10,932 nucleotides of DNA. It comes from Bacteroidota bacterium (GTDB lineage: Bacteria > Bacteroidota > Rhodothermia > Rhodothermales > Rubricoccaceae). Numbering within the stretch: position 1 is the first letter of the stretch; every line of letters starts with the position of its first letter. Under the pieces are notes generated by a model that made no database searches, had not been told where the DNA came from, and saw only the letters and a list, made by a program, of their open reading frames with translations. Position numbers and translations under genes: made by a program. Where the stretch lies: NCBI GenBank assembly GCA_022564455.1, contig JADFLK010000029.1:1-10932 (forward strand), in the 5' to 3' direction. Shown here piece after piece: positions 1-7,324 of the stretch.

Positions 1-1
1 T

Positions 2-820
2 CCAGATTGCGGTGAGCCGCTGGTGCGCCTCGAAGGCGAGGCCGACATCCGCTGCGTCTCCGCTACCTGCCCGGCGCAACTAAAGCGCCTGGTGGAGCAC
101 TTCGCCTCCCGCAACGCGATGGACATCGTGGGGATGGGGGAGAAGGTGGCCGCGCAACTGGTCGAGGAAGGCCTCGTCGGCGCCATCCCGGACATCTATT
201 CGCTGGACCGTGACGCCTTGCTTGCGCTGGAGGGATACAAAGACAAGAAGGTGGATAACCTGCTGGAAGGCATCGAGACCTCGAAAGGCAGGCCGCTGCA
301 CCGGCTCTTGTTCGGCCTCGGGATTCGGTTTATTGGAGAGGCGACCGCAAAGCTGCTCGTGGCGGAATTCACGTCCCTTGGCGTTTTCGCCTCACCAAAT
401 GGCGGCGAGGCGTTGGGCGAGGCGACACGGGAGGAACTCGAAGCCATCCACGGCATCGGGCCGGAAACGGCTGAAAGCGTGGTGTCGTGGTTCTCGAATA
501 GCGAAAACCGTGGCATCGTGGAAGCGCTGCACGAGTTTGGAGTCAACACGCAGCGGCTACCGGAAGAAGAGCCGTCCGCAGCCGCCTCGGAATCGGCTAT
601 CGCCGGGAAGACCTTCGTCCTCACCGGCACGCTGCCGACGCTAAAGCGCAGCGATGCCAGGAAGATGATCGAGCAAGCAGGGGGGAAAGTGACGGGCAGT
701 ATTTCGAAGAAAACCGACTTCCTCGTGGCGGGCGAGACCGCCGGCTCGAAGCTCGACAAGGCCAACGAATTGGAAATCCCTATTCTCGACGAAGCCGCGC
801 TTCTGGTTCTCTTGCCCTAG
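2..820 (+). CDS. ligA: NAD-dependent DNA ligase LigA, C-terminal part (5' end outside window)
   Basis: LigA seals nicks in duplex DNA using NAD+ as the adenylyl donor, in replication and repair. The reading frame is open from base 2, so the gene starts upstream and only the last 272 residues are here; the catalytic nucleotidyltransferase and OB domains lie outside. Three of the four cysteines of the zinc finger are visible (C3, C18 and C23, the last in CPAQ), preceded by the family-typical PLVR...GEA stretch. Helix-hairpin-helix repeats follow: DIVGMGEK, a second segment around LEGYKDKK, GIRFIGEATA, and the clear EAIHGIGPETAESV. A BRCT domain fills roughly residues 197-272 (AGKTFVLTGTL, then GGKVTGSISKKTDFLVAG). 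The stop is TAG at 818-820. The GTG at base 23 is an internal codon, not the true start. The next gene begins 12 bases later on the same strand, so co-transcription is likely. Confidence 0.97.
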   Translation, partial: PDCGEPLVRLEGEADIRCVSATCPAQLKRLVEHFASRNAMDIVGMGEKVAAQLVEEGLVGAIPDIYSLDRDALLALEGYKDKKVDNLLEGIETSKGRPLHRLLFGLGIRFIGEATAKLLVAEFTSLGVFASPNGGEALGEATREELEAIHGIGPETAESVVSWFSNSENRGIVEALHEFGVNTQRLPEEEPSAAASESAIAGKTFVLTGTLPTLKRSDARKMIEQAGGKVTGSISKKTDFLVAGETAGSKLDKANELEIPILDEAALLVLLP

Positions 821-832
821 TTTCCGCAGATC

Positions 833-1375
833 GTGTTCGATTCCGCCCGAGAACGTATGGCCTACCGCGCCGCCCTCAAGGCGGCGCAGCGAAGAACTGT
901 ATCCCCGTGGCCTTCAGATCCGCGTGACGTCCGCATTCTCCTGGTTCTGCCCGACGATGTCGAGATGCTGCGGGCCGCCTGGCGGTTCGCGCTGGAAATT
1001 GATGTGCCCCGATCCAATATTGCACCTGTAGTGCTCGGTGAGCAGGTGAGCTACTCGCCGGACGCCTTTGCCGGGGCCGTGGACATCATTACGGACAGAG
1101 ACCTTAACTGGCGAAGACTCCCGACCAAGAAAGTGCTGCAAGCTTTCTGGAACCCGCGCCCCCACGTTGCCATCGACTTTACTTTGCCATTTTCGGCGGC
1201 ATCCGCCTACCTCACCGGGGCTTCGCCTGCGCACTTTCGGGTTGGGCTCTACGACAAAGCGGCGGAGCCCTTCTTCGACTTCCTCCTGGCACCGATGGAG
1301 AGTTTTGAAGCGGCCCTTCGCTCGTTGCGCGGCTATCTGGAGTCCATTGATCCGCCCGCTATCGCTTTCAAGTAA
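833..1375 (+). CDS. Small protein of unknown function, DUF6913-like
   Basis: This 180-residue protein has no signal peptide or membrane helix, so it is probably cytoplasmic. It starts with a basic alanine-rich helix (residues 5-22), then a hydrophobic strand with an acidic turn (VRILLVLPDD, 33-42), a central DRDLNWRRLP segment (88-97), a second hydrophobic strand around VAIDFTL (112-118) and a FRVGLYD segment (135-141). This order resembles, from memory, small Bacteroidota proteins grouped as DUF6913, where a D-x-NW-x-x-LP stretch and a K/R-x-G-h-Y/H-D stretch recur; the assignment is by pattern only. No catalytic motif is visible and no function is claimed. The start used is GTG at 833, 12 bases after the ligA stop. 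An in-frame ATG at 857 (codon 9) is a realistic alternative. Neither has a clear ribosome binding site. Confidence 0.75.
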   Translation: MFDSARERMAYRAALKAAQRRTVSPWPSDPRDVRILLVLPDDVEMLRAAWRFALEIDVPRSNIAPVVLGEQVSYSPDAFAGAVDIITDRDLNWRRLPTKKVLQAFWNPRPHVAIDFTLPFSAASAYLTGASPAHFRVGLYDKAAEPFFDFLLAPMESFEAALRSLRGYLESIDPPAIAFK

Positions 1376-1415
1376 ATCCAAACCGCAAGACACTCAATAG
1401 AAACCGCGCAACGCA

Positions 1416-2993
1416 TTGCTCCAACCGCTCGACTTCGCCGTCATTGTTGTGTACCTCGCGGGTATCGCGTGGCTGGGCATCCGCGCGGCGGGAAAACAAC
1501 GCACCACGACCGATTACTTCCTTGGCGGACGCGACCTGCCGTGGTGGGCCGTGTGCTTTTCCGTCATCGCTACCGAGACGAGCACACTCACAGTGATCGG
1601 CATTCCGGCCGTGGCGTTCGGCGGTGCGCTGATCTTCTTTCAAATCACGCTGGGGTTCCTGATTGGGAGGATTCTGGTCAGTGCGATTCTGCTGCCACGC
1701 TACTTCCGGGGCGAGCAGGAAACAGCGTACGCGTTCCTCGGCCACCGGTTTGGCGACCGAATGCGCGCTCTGGCCTCGGTTACGTTCATGCTCACGCGGC
1801 TCCTGGCCGATGGTGTGCGGCTGTTTGCAACGGCTATTCCACTCAAGGTGATCGCCCTATCAGCAGGCTGGGAAATTAGTTACGCGACAATCATCATCGT
1901 TATTGGCCTCGTTACCATCTGCTATACCTTCATCGGAGGACTGAAGGCGGTGGTGTGGGTGGATACAGTCCAGATGATCATCTACGTGGGCGGAGCCGTC
2001 CTGGCGGTGTTTTTGCTACTCGGCCATCTTCCGGCTGATTGGCTGGCCCGAGCAGTGGCCGACGGCAAGACGCAGATCCTGAACACAAGTATGAGCCTTA
2101 CGGACTGGCTTACGCAACCCTATACTTTCGTTACTGCGCTGGTCGGCGGTACGGTGTTCTCGATGGCCTCACACGGCGCCGACCAACTGATTGTGCAGCG
2201 CATCCTGGCGTGCCGTTCGCTGAAGGACGGCCGGCGCGCAATAATCTGGAGCGGAGTGGGTGTGATGATCCAGTTCGCCCTTTTCCTGCTCGTCGGCCTG
2301 CTACTGTGGGCGTATTACAACGGCGCCACGCTGGACGCACTGGGGCTCTCACGCGGAGACGAGGTTTTCCCCAAGTTCATCGTGGAAGGAATGCCCGCCG
2401 GCATTTCCGGGCTGCTTCTTGCGGGCATCATCGCCGCGGCCATGAGTACGCTGTCGTCGTCGTTGAACGCACTCGCGGGCGCCTCTATTTTTGACGTCTT
2501 TCAACGGTTTTCCAGTCGCAGTCTAAGCGACGCCTCCGCGCTACGCTTGAGCCGCATAATGACGCTTTTCTGGGGTGCCGCGATTATCGGGTTCGCCATG
2601 CTGTTTACGGATATGCAAAATCCAGTGGTCGAGCTCGGTCTCAGCATTGCGAGCTTCACGTACGGAGGCCTGCTCGGCGCTTTCCTCCTCGGCATCCTCA
2701 GCAAGAAAGCGCGCGAGGTTGATGCAATAATCGCCTTCGTGGCCACGATTGTGCTGATGACAGTCGTGATCTTCAGCGTGTTTTACAGTTCTGTGGAAGG
2801 GTCGTGGCTGTTTGCATGGCGTCCCGGCGCGGACCTCAAAGCGGAGCTTGGCCTGGTCTCGCTTGCCTGGCCCCTCTATACCGTCTTCGGAGCGGCAGGG
2901 ATGATTCTTCTGGGAAGCATACTTGGCTTGCGGCATCGTGATTCAGGCGTGGCGGGAGATTCAACCGAGCGCTCTGCGCCAACCACCACGTGA
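1416..2993 (+). CDS. Sodium:solute symporter (SSS/SLC5 family)
   Basis: This 525-residue inner-membrane protein should couple Na+ entry to uptake of a small solute; the substrate cannot be read from the sequence. It has about 13 hydrophobic segments, as expected for the LeuT-fold SSS family. Family marks include TTDYFLGGRDLPWW near residues 30-43 (the loop after helix 1), FSVIATETSTLT in the second helix, and the classic signature GGLKAVVWVDTVQMIIY beginning near residue 174. The segment AAAMSTLSSSLNALA (M343, S344, T345) matches the helix whose Ala/Ser/Thr residues bind sodium at the Na2 site in PutP (A337, S340, T341 there; A341, S344, T345 here). The sodium site therefore looks intact. The start is TTG at 1416, giving a short tail before helix 1; no good ribosome binding site is visible. 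It lies 40 bases after the small DUF gene and 43 before the pgpH-like gene. Confidence 0.94.
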   Translation: MLQPLDFAVIVVYLAGIAWLGIRAAGKQRTTTDYFLGGRDLPWWAVCFSVIATETSTLTVIGIPAVAFGGALIFFQITLGFLIGRILVSAILLPRYFRGEQETAYAFLGHRFGDRMRALASVTFMLTRLLADGVRLFATAIPLKVIALSAGWEISYATIIIVIGLVTICYTFIGGLKAVVWVDTVQMIIYVGGAVLAVFLLLGHLPADWLARAVADGKTQILNTSMSLTDWLTQPYTFVTALVGGTVFSMASHGADQLIVQRILACRSLKDGRRAIIWSGVGVMIQFALFLLVGLLLWAYYNGATLDALGLSRGDEVFPKFIVEGMPAGISGLLLAGIIAAAMSTLSSSLNALAGASIFDVFQRFSSRSLSDASALRLSRIMTLFWGAAIIGFAMLFTDMQNPVVELGLSIASFTYGGLLGAFLLGILSKKAREVDAIIAFVATIVLMTVVIFSVFYSSVEGSWLFAWRPGADLKAELGLVSLAWPLYTVFGAAGMILLGSILGLRHRDSGVAGDSTERSAPTTT

Positions 2994-3036
2994 AAGTGCT
3001 TCATCGTATTTTGCGGCTGTCACGTAACGCATTTGC

Positions 3037-5562
3037 ATGAGTATTCTGGACCGGGTAGGGCTTAAGCAAAAGGGGGGGCGCCGGCCACGCCGGCTGAAGC
3101 CGGAAGCGCAAGGACCGCGTAGCCGCAAGAAGCTCTCCCGCCGCGCTATTTGGGAGCGCTCAGGGCTTTTGATTGTGCTCGTCGCGCTGGGGCTGATGGC
3201 GTTCCCGCGCGCCCAGTTCTACACCACTACGGCCGAGTCTGGCGATATATGGCTCGACGAGGACCTGGTCGCTCCCTTCAGCTTCCCCATTCACTTGTCT
3301 GAAGAGGAGATCGAAGCCAAGCGCGATTCCGTACGCAGAACAGAGCCCCCGGTTTTTTCCGTCAATCTGAATGCGGCAGAGGAAACCCAGTCGTTGCTGG
3401 ACTCCCTCGACGCACACCTGGAGGGCGTTTTTCAAGCCTACGCAGACTGGAAGCTTGCCGAGACGCGCGGGCAGGAGGAAGACGGGATCCCTGGCGACTC
3501 TACCCGGTACCTCGGCCTCCGCGCGAGCTTTCCCCTGGAGATCTCGGATACCCAGTGGGATGCGCTATTGGCGTCGTATGCAGCCCACTCCGGAGTGCTT
3601 CCGACACCTACCCGGGCGGGTGAAGGAGCGCCCGCCCTCGACGACATGCTGCTCCGGTCGATTTCGCAGCTCAGCACGAGGCAACTGGCCAACATCGTCC
3701 TCGACGTCGCGCGGGATAGCGTCCGAACGACTCACGTAATGGTTCGCAACACGGACCCACGCGTCCGCGACGAAAGCATGCGCCGGATGGACGACCTTCT
3801 GGGCATCGACGAGGCTTTCTCACTTGCCCAGAGTACGCTGACGCGGCAGTACAAAGGCCGCCGCGACACCGTCCGGATTGGGATGACGTTCTTCGCGCAC
3901 GTGTACCGCGCGCCACTCCATTACGAGCGGGAAGCCACCGAACAGCGGCTTGCAGAGGAGATGCGAAACATCCGCACGACGCGGGGCCGCATCCGCGAGG
4001 ACATGACCATCATTCGGCGTGGCGACGAGGTGACGCAGGAGATCCACGAGCAGCTTGTTTCGCTCGAGCGCGAGCAACGCCTGCGAGCCGGAGACATCAG
4101 CACCTACCGCACCTGGCTGGGCAAATTTCTTCTCATCCTGTCCGCCTACGCCGTTTTCTTCCTCTACCTGTACCTCCTGCGGCCGCTCGTCTTCGCCAAT
4201 ACGCGGTCGATGCTATTGATATCGCTGCTCGTTGGTGGCACCGTAGTTGGCTTCGCGGTGCTGGGGCAGATAGACTTGCTCAACGAGCTGGCAGCCCCGG
4301 TGGCGCTGGTCTCCATCATGCTCACTATCCTGTTCGATTCGCGGGTAGGGATGTTCGCCACGGTGACGCTGGCCATCATTGGTGGGCTGGTGTTCGGGTT
4401 CGATTTCCAGTTCACGTTCGTCACCATCTTTGCGGGCTTTGTGGGTGTGTTCTCGGTGAGGGATGTGAAGAACCGCAGCCACCTCGTTATCTCCGCCGGC
4501 CTCGTTCTCGGCGCGTACGTTCTGATGGGCTTTGCATACGCAATGGTGCGTGCCGATCCGCTGGAAGCCCGCATCTTTCTCGACCTCCGAAGCGTTCTCG
4601 TGAACGCCGTGATGTTGCTGCTGGCGTCACCGTTGCTGTTTGGAATCGAGCGCGTGTTTGGCGTAACGACGAATATCGCTCTGTTGGAGCTCTCCGACAC
4701 AAACCGGGACCTTCTCAAGCAGCTTTCACTGCGCGCGCCCGGAACGTTCAACCACTCGTTGCAGGTGGCGAACCTCGCTGAGGCCGCGGCCGACGTGATC
4801 GGCGCAAACGCATTGCAAGCCCGCGTCGGTGCGCTCTACCACGACATCGGGAAGATGAACAAGCCGGAGTACTTCATCGAGAACCAGCAGCCCGGCGACA
4901 ACCCGCACGACCGCGTGAAGCCCAGCATGAGCGCCATCATCATCGGCAGCCACGTCAAGGAGGGCGTGGAGATTGGCAAGCAGTACAAGCTGCCGCGGGT
5001 GGTTCTCGATTTTATCTCCACGCACCACGGCACCGGGCTCATGGAGTACTTCTACCGCAAGGAGGAAGAGAATCGGGCAGCCGACGAACAACCGGTGGAT
5101 GAGGCCGAGTTCAGATACCCAGGCCCCCTGCCGGCAACCAGTGAGCAGGCCATCGTGATGCTTGCCGACTCGGTGGAGGCCGCCAGCCGATCCCTTCAAA
5201 AACCCACTCCCAAACGGCTGGAGACGCTGATTGATACGATCATGAAGGCAAGAGCTGAAGACGGCCAGTTGGCCGACAGCAGCCTGACCTTCGCCGACCT
5301 GAGCCGCATCAAGGAGACGTTCCTCTCGATCCTCAGCGGTGTGTACCACTTCCGCGTCAAGTACCCCGATCAGGAGGAGGAACCAGGCGGAGAGCCGGTG
5401 GACGCCGACGACGATGGGCCGCTTGCCCTGACGCCCACACCGGGCCTGGACGTGGAGATGCCGACCCAACGTGCCAAACAAGCAGGCCCGCTTCCCGGCC
5501 AGGCGAACCACGACGACGGCCCCGAAAGCCCGTCCTCCAGCGAGCAGTCGTCGATGGGGTAG
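3037..5562 (+). CDS. pgpH: PgpH-like 7TM-HD protein, probable c-di-AMP phosphodiesterase
   Basis: Members of this family studied in Listeria (PgpH) hydrolyse cyclic di-AMP to pApA through a cytoplasmic HD domain; the same substrate is inferred here. The 841 residues run as follows: a basic N-terminal cytoplasmic stretch, a first membrane helix (about 43-58), a large extracytoplasmic domain (about 60-358), a cluster of membrane helices (about 362-540, starting after W360), then the HD domain. All metal-ligand positions are present: H573 (FNHS), H602-D603 (YHDIGK), H639 (GSHVKEG), H663-H664 (THHG) and D711 (MLADSVEAASR). The protein should therefore be catalytically competent. After about residue 765 comes an acidic, proline- and glycine-rich tail that looks disordered. 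The start is ATG at 3037, 43 bases after the symporter. The TAG stop at 5560-5562 is followed within five bases by a heptamer repeat array. Confidence 0.94.
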   Translation: MSILDRVGLKQKGGRRPRRLKPEAQGPRSRKKLSRRAIWERSGLLIVLVALGLMAFPRAQFYTTTAESGDIWLDEDLVAPFSFPIHLSEEEIEAKRDSVRRTEPPVFSVNLNAAEETQSLLDSLDAHLEGVFQAYADWKLAETRGQEEDGIPGDSTRYLGLRASFPLEISDTQWDALLASYAAHSGVLPTPTRAGEGAPALDDMLLRSISQLSTRQLANIVLDVARDSVRTTHVMVRNTDPRVRDESMRRMDDLLGIDEAFSLAQSTLTRQYKGRRDTVRIGMTFFAHVYRAPLHYEREATEQRLAEEMRNIRTTRGRIREDMTIIRRGDEVTQEIHEQLVSLEREQRLRAGDISTYRTWLGKFLLILSAYAVFFLYLYLLRPLVFANTRSMLLISLLVGGTVVGFAVLGQIDLLNELAAPVALVSIMLTILFDSRVGMFATVTLAIIGGLVFGFDFQFTFVTIFAGFVGVFSVRDVKNRSHLVISAGLVLGAYVLMGFAYAMVRADPLEARIFLDLRSVLVNAVMLLLASPLLFGIERVFGVTTNIALLELSDTNRDLLKQLSLRAPGTFNHSLQVANLAEAAADVIGANALQARVGALYHDIGKMNKPEYFIENQQPGDNPHDRVKPSMSAIIIGSHVKEGVEIGKQYKLPRVVLDFISTHHGTGLMEYFYRKEEENRAADEQPVDEAEFRYPGPLPATSEQAIVMLADSVEAASRSLQKPTPKRLETLIDTIMKARAEDGQLADSSLTFADLSRIKETFLSILSGVYHFRVKYPDQEEEPGGEPVDADDDGPLALTPTPGLDVEMPTQRAKQAGPLPGQANHDDGPESPSSSEQSSMG

Positions 5563-5566
5563 GAGA

Positions 5567-5624
5567 GAATGTTGAACGGTGAATGTTGAAGGTTGGAAGG
5601 TTGCAGATTTGAAGGTTGAAGGTT
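5567..5624. repeat. Heptamer tandem array, consensus gaaggtt
   Basis: This is a run of seven-base units directly after the pgpH stop: gaatgtt, gaacggt, gaatgtt, gaaggtt, an eight-base ggaaggtt, an eight-base degenerate gcagattt, then gaaggtt twice. The period is seven with two one-base slips. It is noncoding on both strands as far as I can judge. It occupies the convergent gap, so it lies downstream of both flanking genes. Confidence 0.9.
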
Positions 5625-5641
5625 CGTTCTTCGGGGAGCAT

Positions 5642-5718
5642 CCTCCTGTCCTCTGTCATCTGACGCGGCGGGCTCGGCGATCACGTCCTGCCTCCTGCCT
5701 CCTGCTCCCTGCCTCCTG
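5642..5718. repeat. Two heptamer blocks, consensus cctcctg
   Basis: The first block (5642-5662) reads cctcctg, tcctctg, tcatctg. After a 21-base interruption the second block (5684-5718) reads cgtcctg, cctcctg, cctcctg, ctccctg, cctcctg. Every unit is exactly seven bases. The sequence is unrelated to the gaaggtt array just before it, though both share the period. Together these arrays make up most of the 192-base gap between pgpH and the gntR-type gene. I saw no convincing rho-independent terminator there. Confidence 0.9.
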
Positions 5719-5754
5719 ACTACAAACAACGATGCTTGGTCCCTTGCTACCCCA

Positions 5755-6672
5755 CTATCGCCCAACGGTTTTGCGAATGTGGACCAGCGCCTCTGCCGTA
5801 ACCCTCGACGCCCACTCGACGGCAGGATGATCTTCCAGCAGCGGGCGGAGCCTGCGCCGGACCCGCGGGGTGTAGAGAACAAGATCGACCTGCCGGAGAA
5901 GCGATTCGAGACGACGCTGCTCGCCTTCGATAGTGAGGGCGAGAATATGGCCGCTGAATCCAGCAAACGTCCTTAATTCACCTGAGAGTGGTTCAATAGC
6001 GTCGCTGCTGCTTGTGATGAGGGCCACGGCGTCTGTCGTGCCAAGGTGTGCCACGCGCTCTACGGCCGCGTATGCAGGCGTTACCGCAACGCCCACCGTT
6101 TCGGCAACCGGCACGGCCAGCATGGCCGACTGGAAGTCGGGGAGAGGCGCGAGGATAACGTCGGCGTCTTCGTGGCTGCCCAGCTCGTTCAAGGTTGCCG
6201 GTTCCACGCGCTCTTGAAGGAGGCCGGTGAGTTGCTCGGCAATCTCCTCCGCACGCTCCCGGAATGAGGCCGCGAAGACCAGTTTTCGCCGTACACCCGG
6301 CGACTCGAAGAACTGCAGCTGTTCGCCGAAGAGATACTCAGTTTCGTCGTCCGACAGGCCGAGCCCCACCAGCCGTTGCAGCGCCTCCTGCACGATGGCG
6401 GCACCGCGCTCCCTCCGCTCGGAGGACGAAAGAGCGGGCGGCTCTGCCGCGTAAAACCCGCCGCCGCGCTTCGACGACAGCAGGCCTTCTTCTTCCAGTC
6501 TCTGGTATGCCTTCCGCACCGTGTGGAAGGACACCCCGAGTTGATCGGCCAGTTTGCGGGTGGACGTGAGGCGCTCTCCGGTATGGTAGCGGCCGGCGGC
6601 AAGGTGGTAACGGAGCTGCTCCACGAGCTGCTCCGTTATCGGGATGGCGGCGGTGCGGTCGAGTTCGATCAA
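5755..6672 (-). CDS. GntR-family transcriptional regulator with large C-terminal domain
   Basis: This is a DNA-binding regulator of about 305 residues. The N-terminal winged helix-turn-helix is clear: PITEQLVEQLRYHLAAG (11-27), then the family-typical GERLTSTRKLADQLGVS (32-48), the recognition helix HTVRKAYQRLEEEG (50-63) and the wing KRGGGFY (68-74). The head resembles the YtrA type, but YtrA proteins are only about 120-130 residues. Here some 225 more residues follow, with alternating hydrophobic strands and helices (for example ADVILAPLPDF and AVALITSSSD) that suggest an alpha/beta domain. It lacks the recognisable features of the FadR, UTRA and aminotransferase effector domains. The effector is unknown. 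The start is taken as TTG at 6672, because the domain begins just after it (IELDRTAAIPIT) and the frame further upstream overlaps the preceding gene and reads as noise. It lies 44 bases after the membrane-protein gene, probably in one transcript, and may control that gene or pruA. Confidence 0.87.
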   Translation of the reverse strand: MIELDRTAAIPITEQLVEQLRYHLAAGRYHTGERLTSTRKLADQLGVSFHTVRKAYQRLEEEGLLSSKRGGGFYAAEPPALSSSERRERGAAIVQEALQRLVGLGLSDDETEYLFGEQLQFFESPGVRRKLVFAASFRERAEEIAEQLTGLLQERVEPATLNELGSHEDADVILAPLPDFQSAMLAVPVAETVGVAVTPAYAAVERVAHLGTTDAVALITSSSDAIEPLSGELRTFAGFSGHILALTIEGEQRRLESLLRQVDLVLYTPRVRRRLRPLLEDHPAVEWASRVTAEALVHIRKTVGR

Positions 6673-6716
6673 GCGAGTTTGGAGTCTTCGCGGTAGGCCA
6701 CAAAAGTACCACGTAT

Positions 6717-7220
6717 CTACTCTGCTGCCGTTGCAAATGTCATCGACGCAGCATGCAGGGCATCTTTGAGTCTGCCGAACTTCGGCCAGTCCTCCGGCCG
6801 CAGCGTGTAAACCTGATGGCCTATGCCCACATTCAACTCTCCGTCCACGCGGTTGGGTGGGAAAATCCGGTAGAGGCGCAGTTCGCTGTCCGAAGCAGGG
6901 TCGGGCCGCCGCGCGACGTCCCACACCGACCGCACGGCGACAAAGCCTCCGCGGATCATGATCTCGCCGGGCCTCCGTTGGAGTTCGTACAAAGACCATC
7001 CGGCGGCGGCTGCATAGGCAAGCGGAACGGCCCACACCAGTGTACCGAGTACCGGCGAGCCTTGCATCAGCACAACAAACGAAACCACCAGCACGGCGAT
7101 TAACGCCAGCGCGACCGGCTGCGCCTGTGCCCGTGCGACGACCAGCCCGAACGACGTATCGCCGGGGTGATGGATGCTCGGGAAGGTGACGGTAGAAATA
7201 GGGCGACTCACCTTTATCAT
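6717..7220 (-). CDS. Small two-helix membrane protein of unknown function
   Basis: This is a 167-residue protein with a 34-residue hydrophilic N-terminus, two close membrane helices (about 35-52 and 56-77), and a soluble C-terminal half of about 90 residues. The C-terminal part begins PGEIMIRGGFVAVRSVWDV (84-102) and ends PEDWPKFGRLKDAL. Its strand-rich pattern, directly after a helical hairpin, recalls bacterial PH-like membrane proteins; this is a resemblance of layout, not an identified domain. The start ATG at 7220 sits immediately next to a heptamer repeat array (7224-7251), and no ribosome binding site is visible before it. An AAAGGTGA stretch just inside the gene looks like a Shine-Dalgarno sequence but has no suitable start after it. 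The gene is followed 44 bases later by the GntR-type regulator on the same strand. Pairing of a small membrane protein with a GntR gene is known for YtrA-like loci, which supports a functional link. Confidence 0.78.
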   Translation of the reverse strand: MIKVSRPISTVTFPSIHHPGDTSFGLVVARAQAQPVALALIAVLVVSFVVLMQGSPVLGTLVWAVPLAYAAAAGWSLYELQRRPGEIMIRGGFVAVRSVWDVARRPDPASDSELRLYRIFPPNRVDGELNVGIGHQVYTLRPEDWPKFGRLKDALHAASMTFATAAE

Positions 7221-7223
7221 ATT

Positions 7224-7251
7224 GCGTAATGCGTAATGCGTAATGCGTAAT
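7224..7251. repeat. Perfect heptamer tandem array (gcgtaat)x4 at the start of the membrane-protein gene
   Basis: Four exact copies of gcgtaat lie head to tail (7224-7230, 7231-7237, 7238-7244, 7245-7251), with a partial, altered fifth unit after them. The array begins three bases from the start codon of the leftward gene that starts at 7220, so it occupies the place of that gene's ribosome binding site and 5' leader. On the transcribed strand the unit reads attacgc. Confidence 0.95.
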
Positions 7252-7289
7252 GTGTAGCGCCTATTAGTTCAAAGTCCGCACGTCCAGCC

Positions 7290-7317
7290 AATACGGAATA
7301 CGCACGACGCAATACCC
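7290..7317. repeat. Degenerate heptamer array (aatacgc-like, 4 units)
   Basis: The four seven-base units are aatacgg, aatacgc, acgacgc and aataccc. They lie in the same gap as the gcgtaat array, close to the 3' end of pruA. The period is clear but two units are altered, so this looks like a decaying array. The 38 bases between the two arrays show no recognisable signal. Confidence 0.75.
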
Positions 7318-7324
7318 ACAGGCC

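Noticed and set aside
4726..5511. Minus strand open frame of 261 codons inside the pgpH-like gene
   Set aside because: It lies wholly opposite the HD domain with its conserved metal ligands. The translation has no recognisable motif.
5567..5718. Possible CRISPR array
   Set aside because: The units are only seven bases, head to tail, with no spacers and no cas genes in the window.
5563..5754. Rho-independent terminator between the convergent genes
   Set aside because: I found no stable GC hairpin followed by a T run on either strand; the space is mostly heptamer repeats.
5370..5966. Minus strand open frame running through the repeat-filled convergent gap
   Set aside because: It overlaps the ends of two well-supported genes. 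Its middle is translated heptamer repeat (recurring SNLQP), not a protein domain.
6673..7035. Upstream extension of the gntR-type frame to an ATG near 7035
   Set aside because: The added sequence overlaps the membrane-protein gene and reads as an Arg/Cys-rich shadow of it. The GntR domain begins right after the TTG at 6672.
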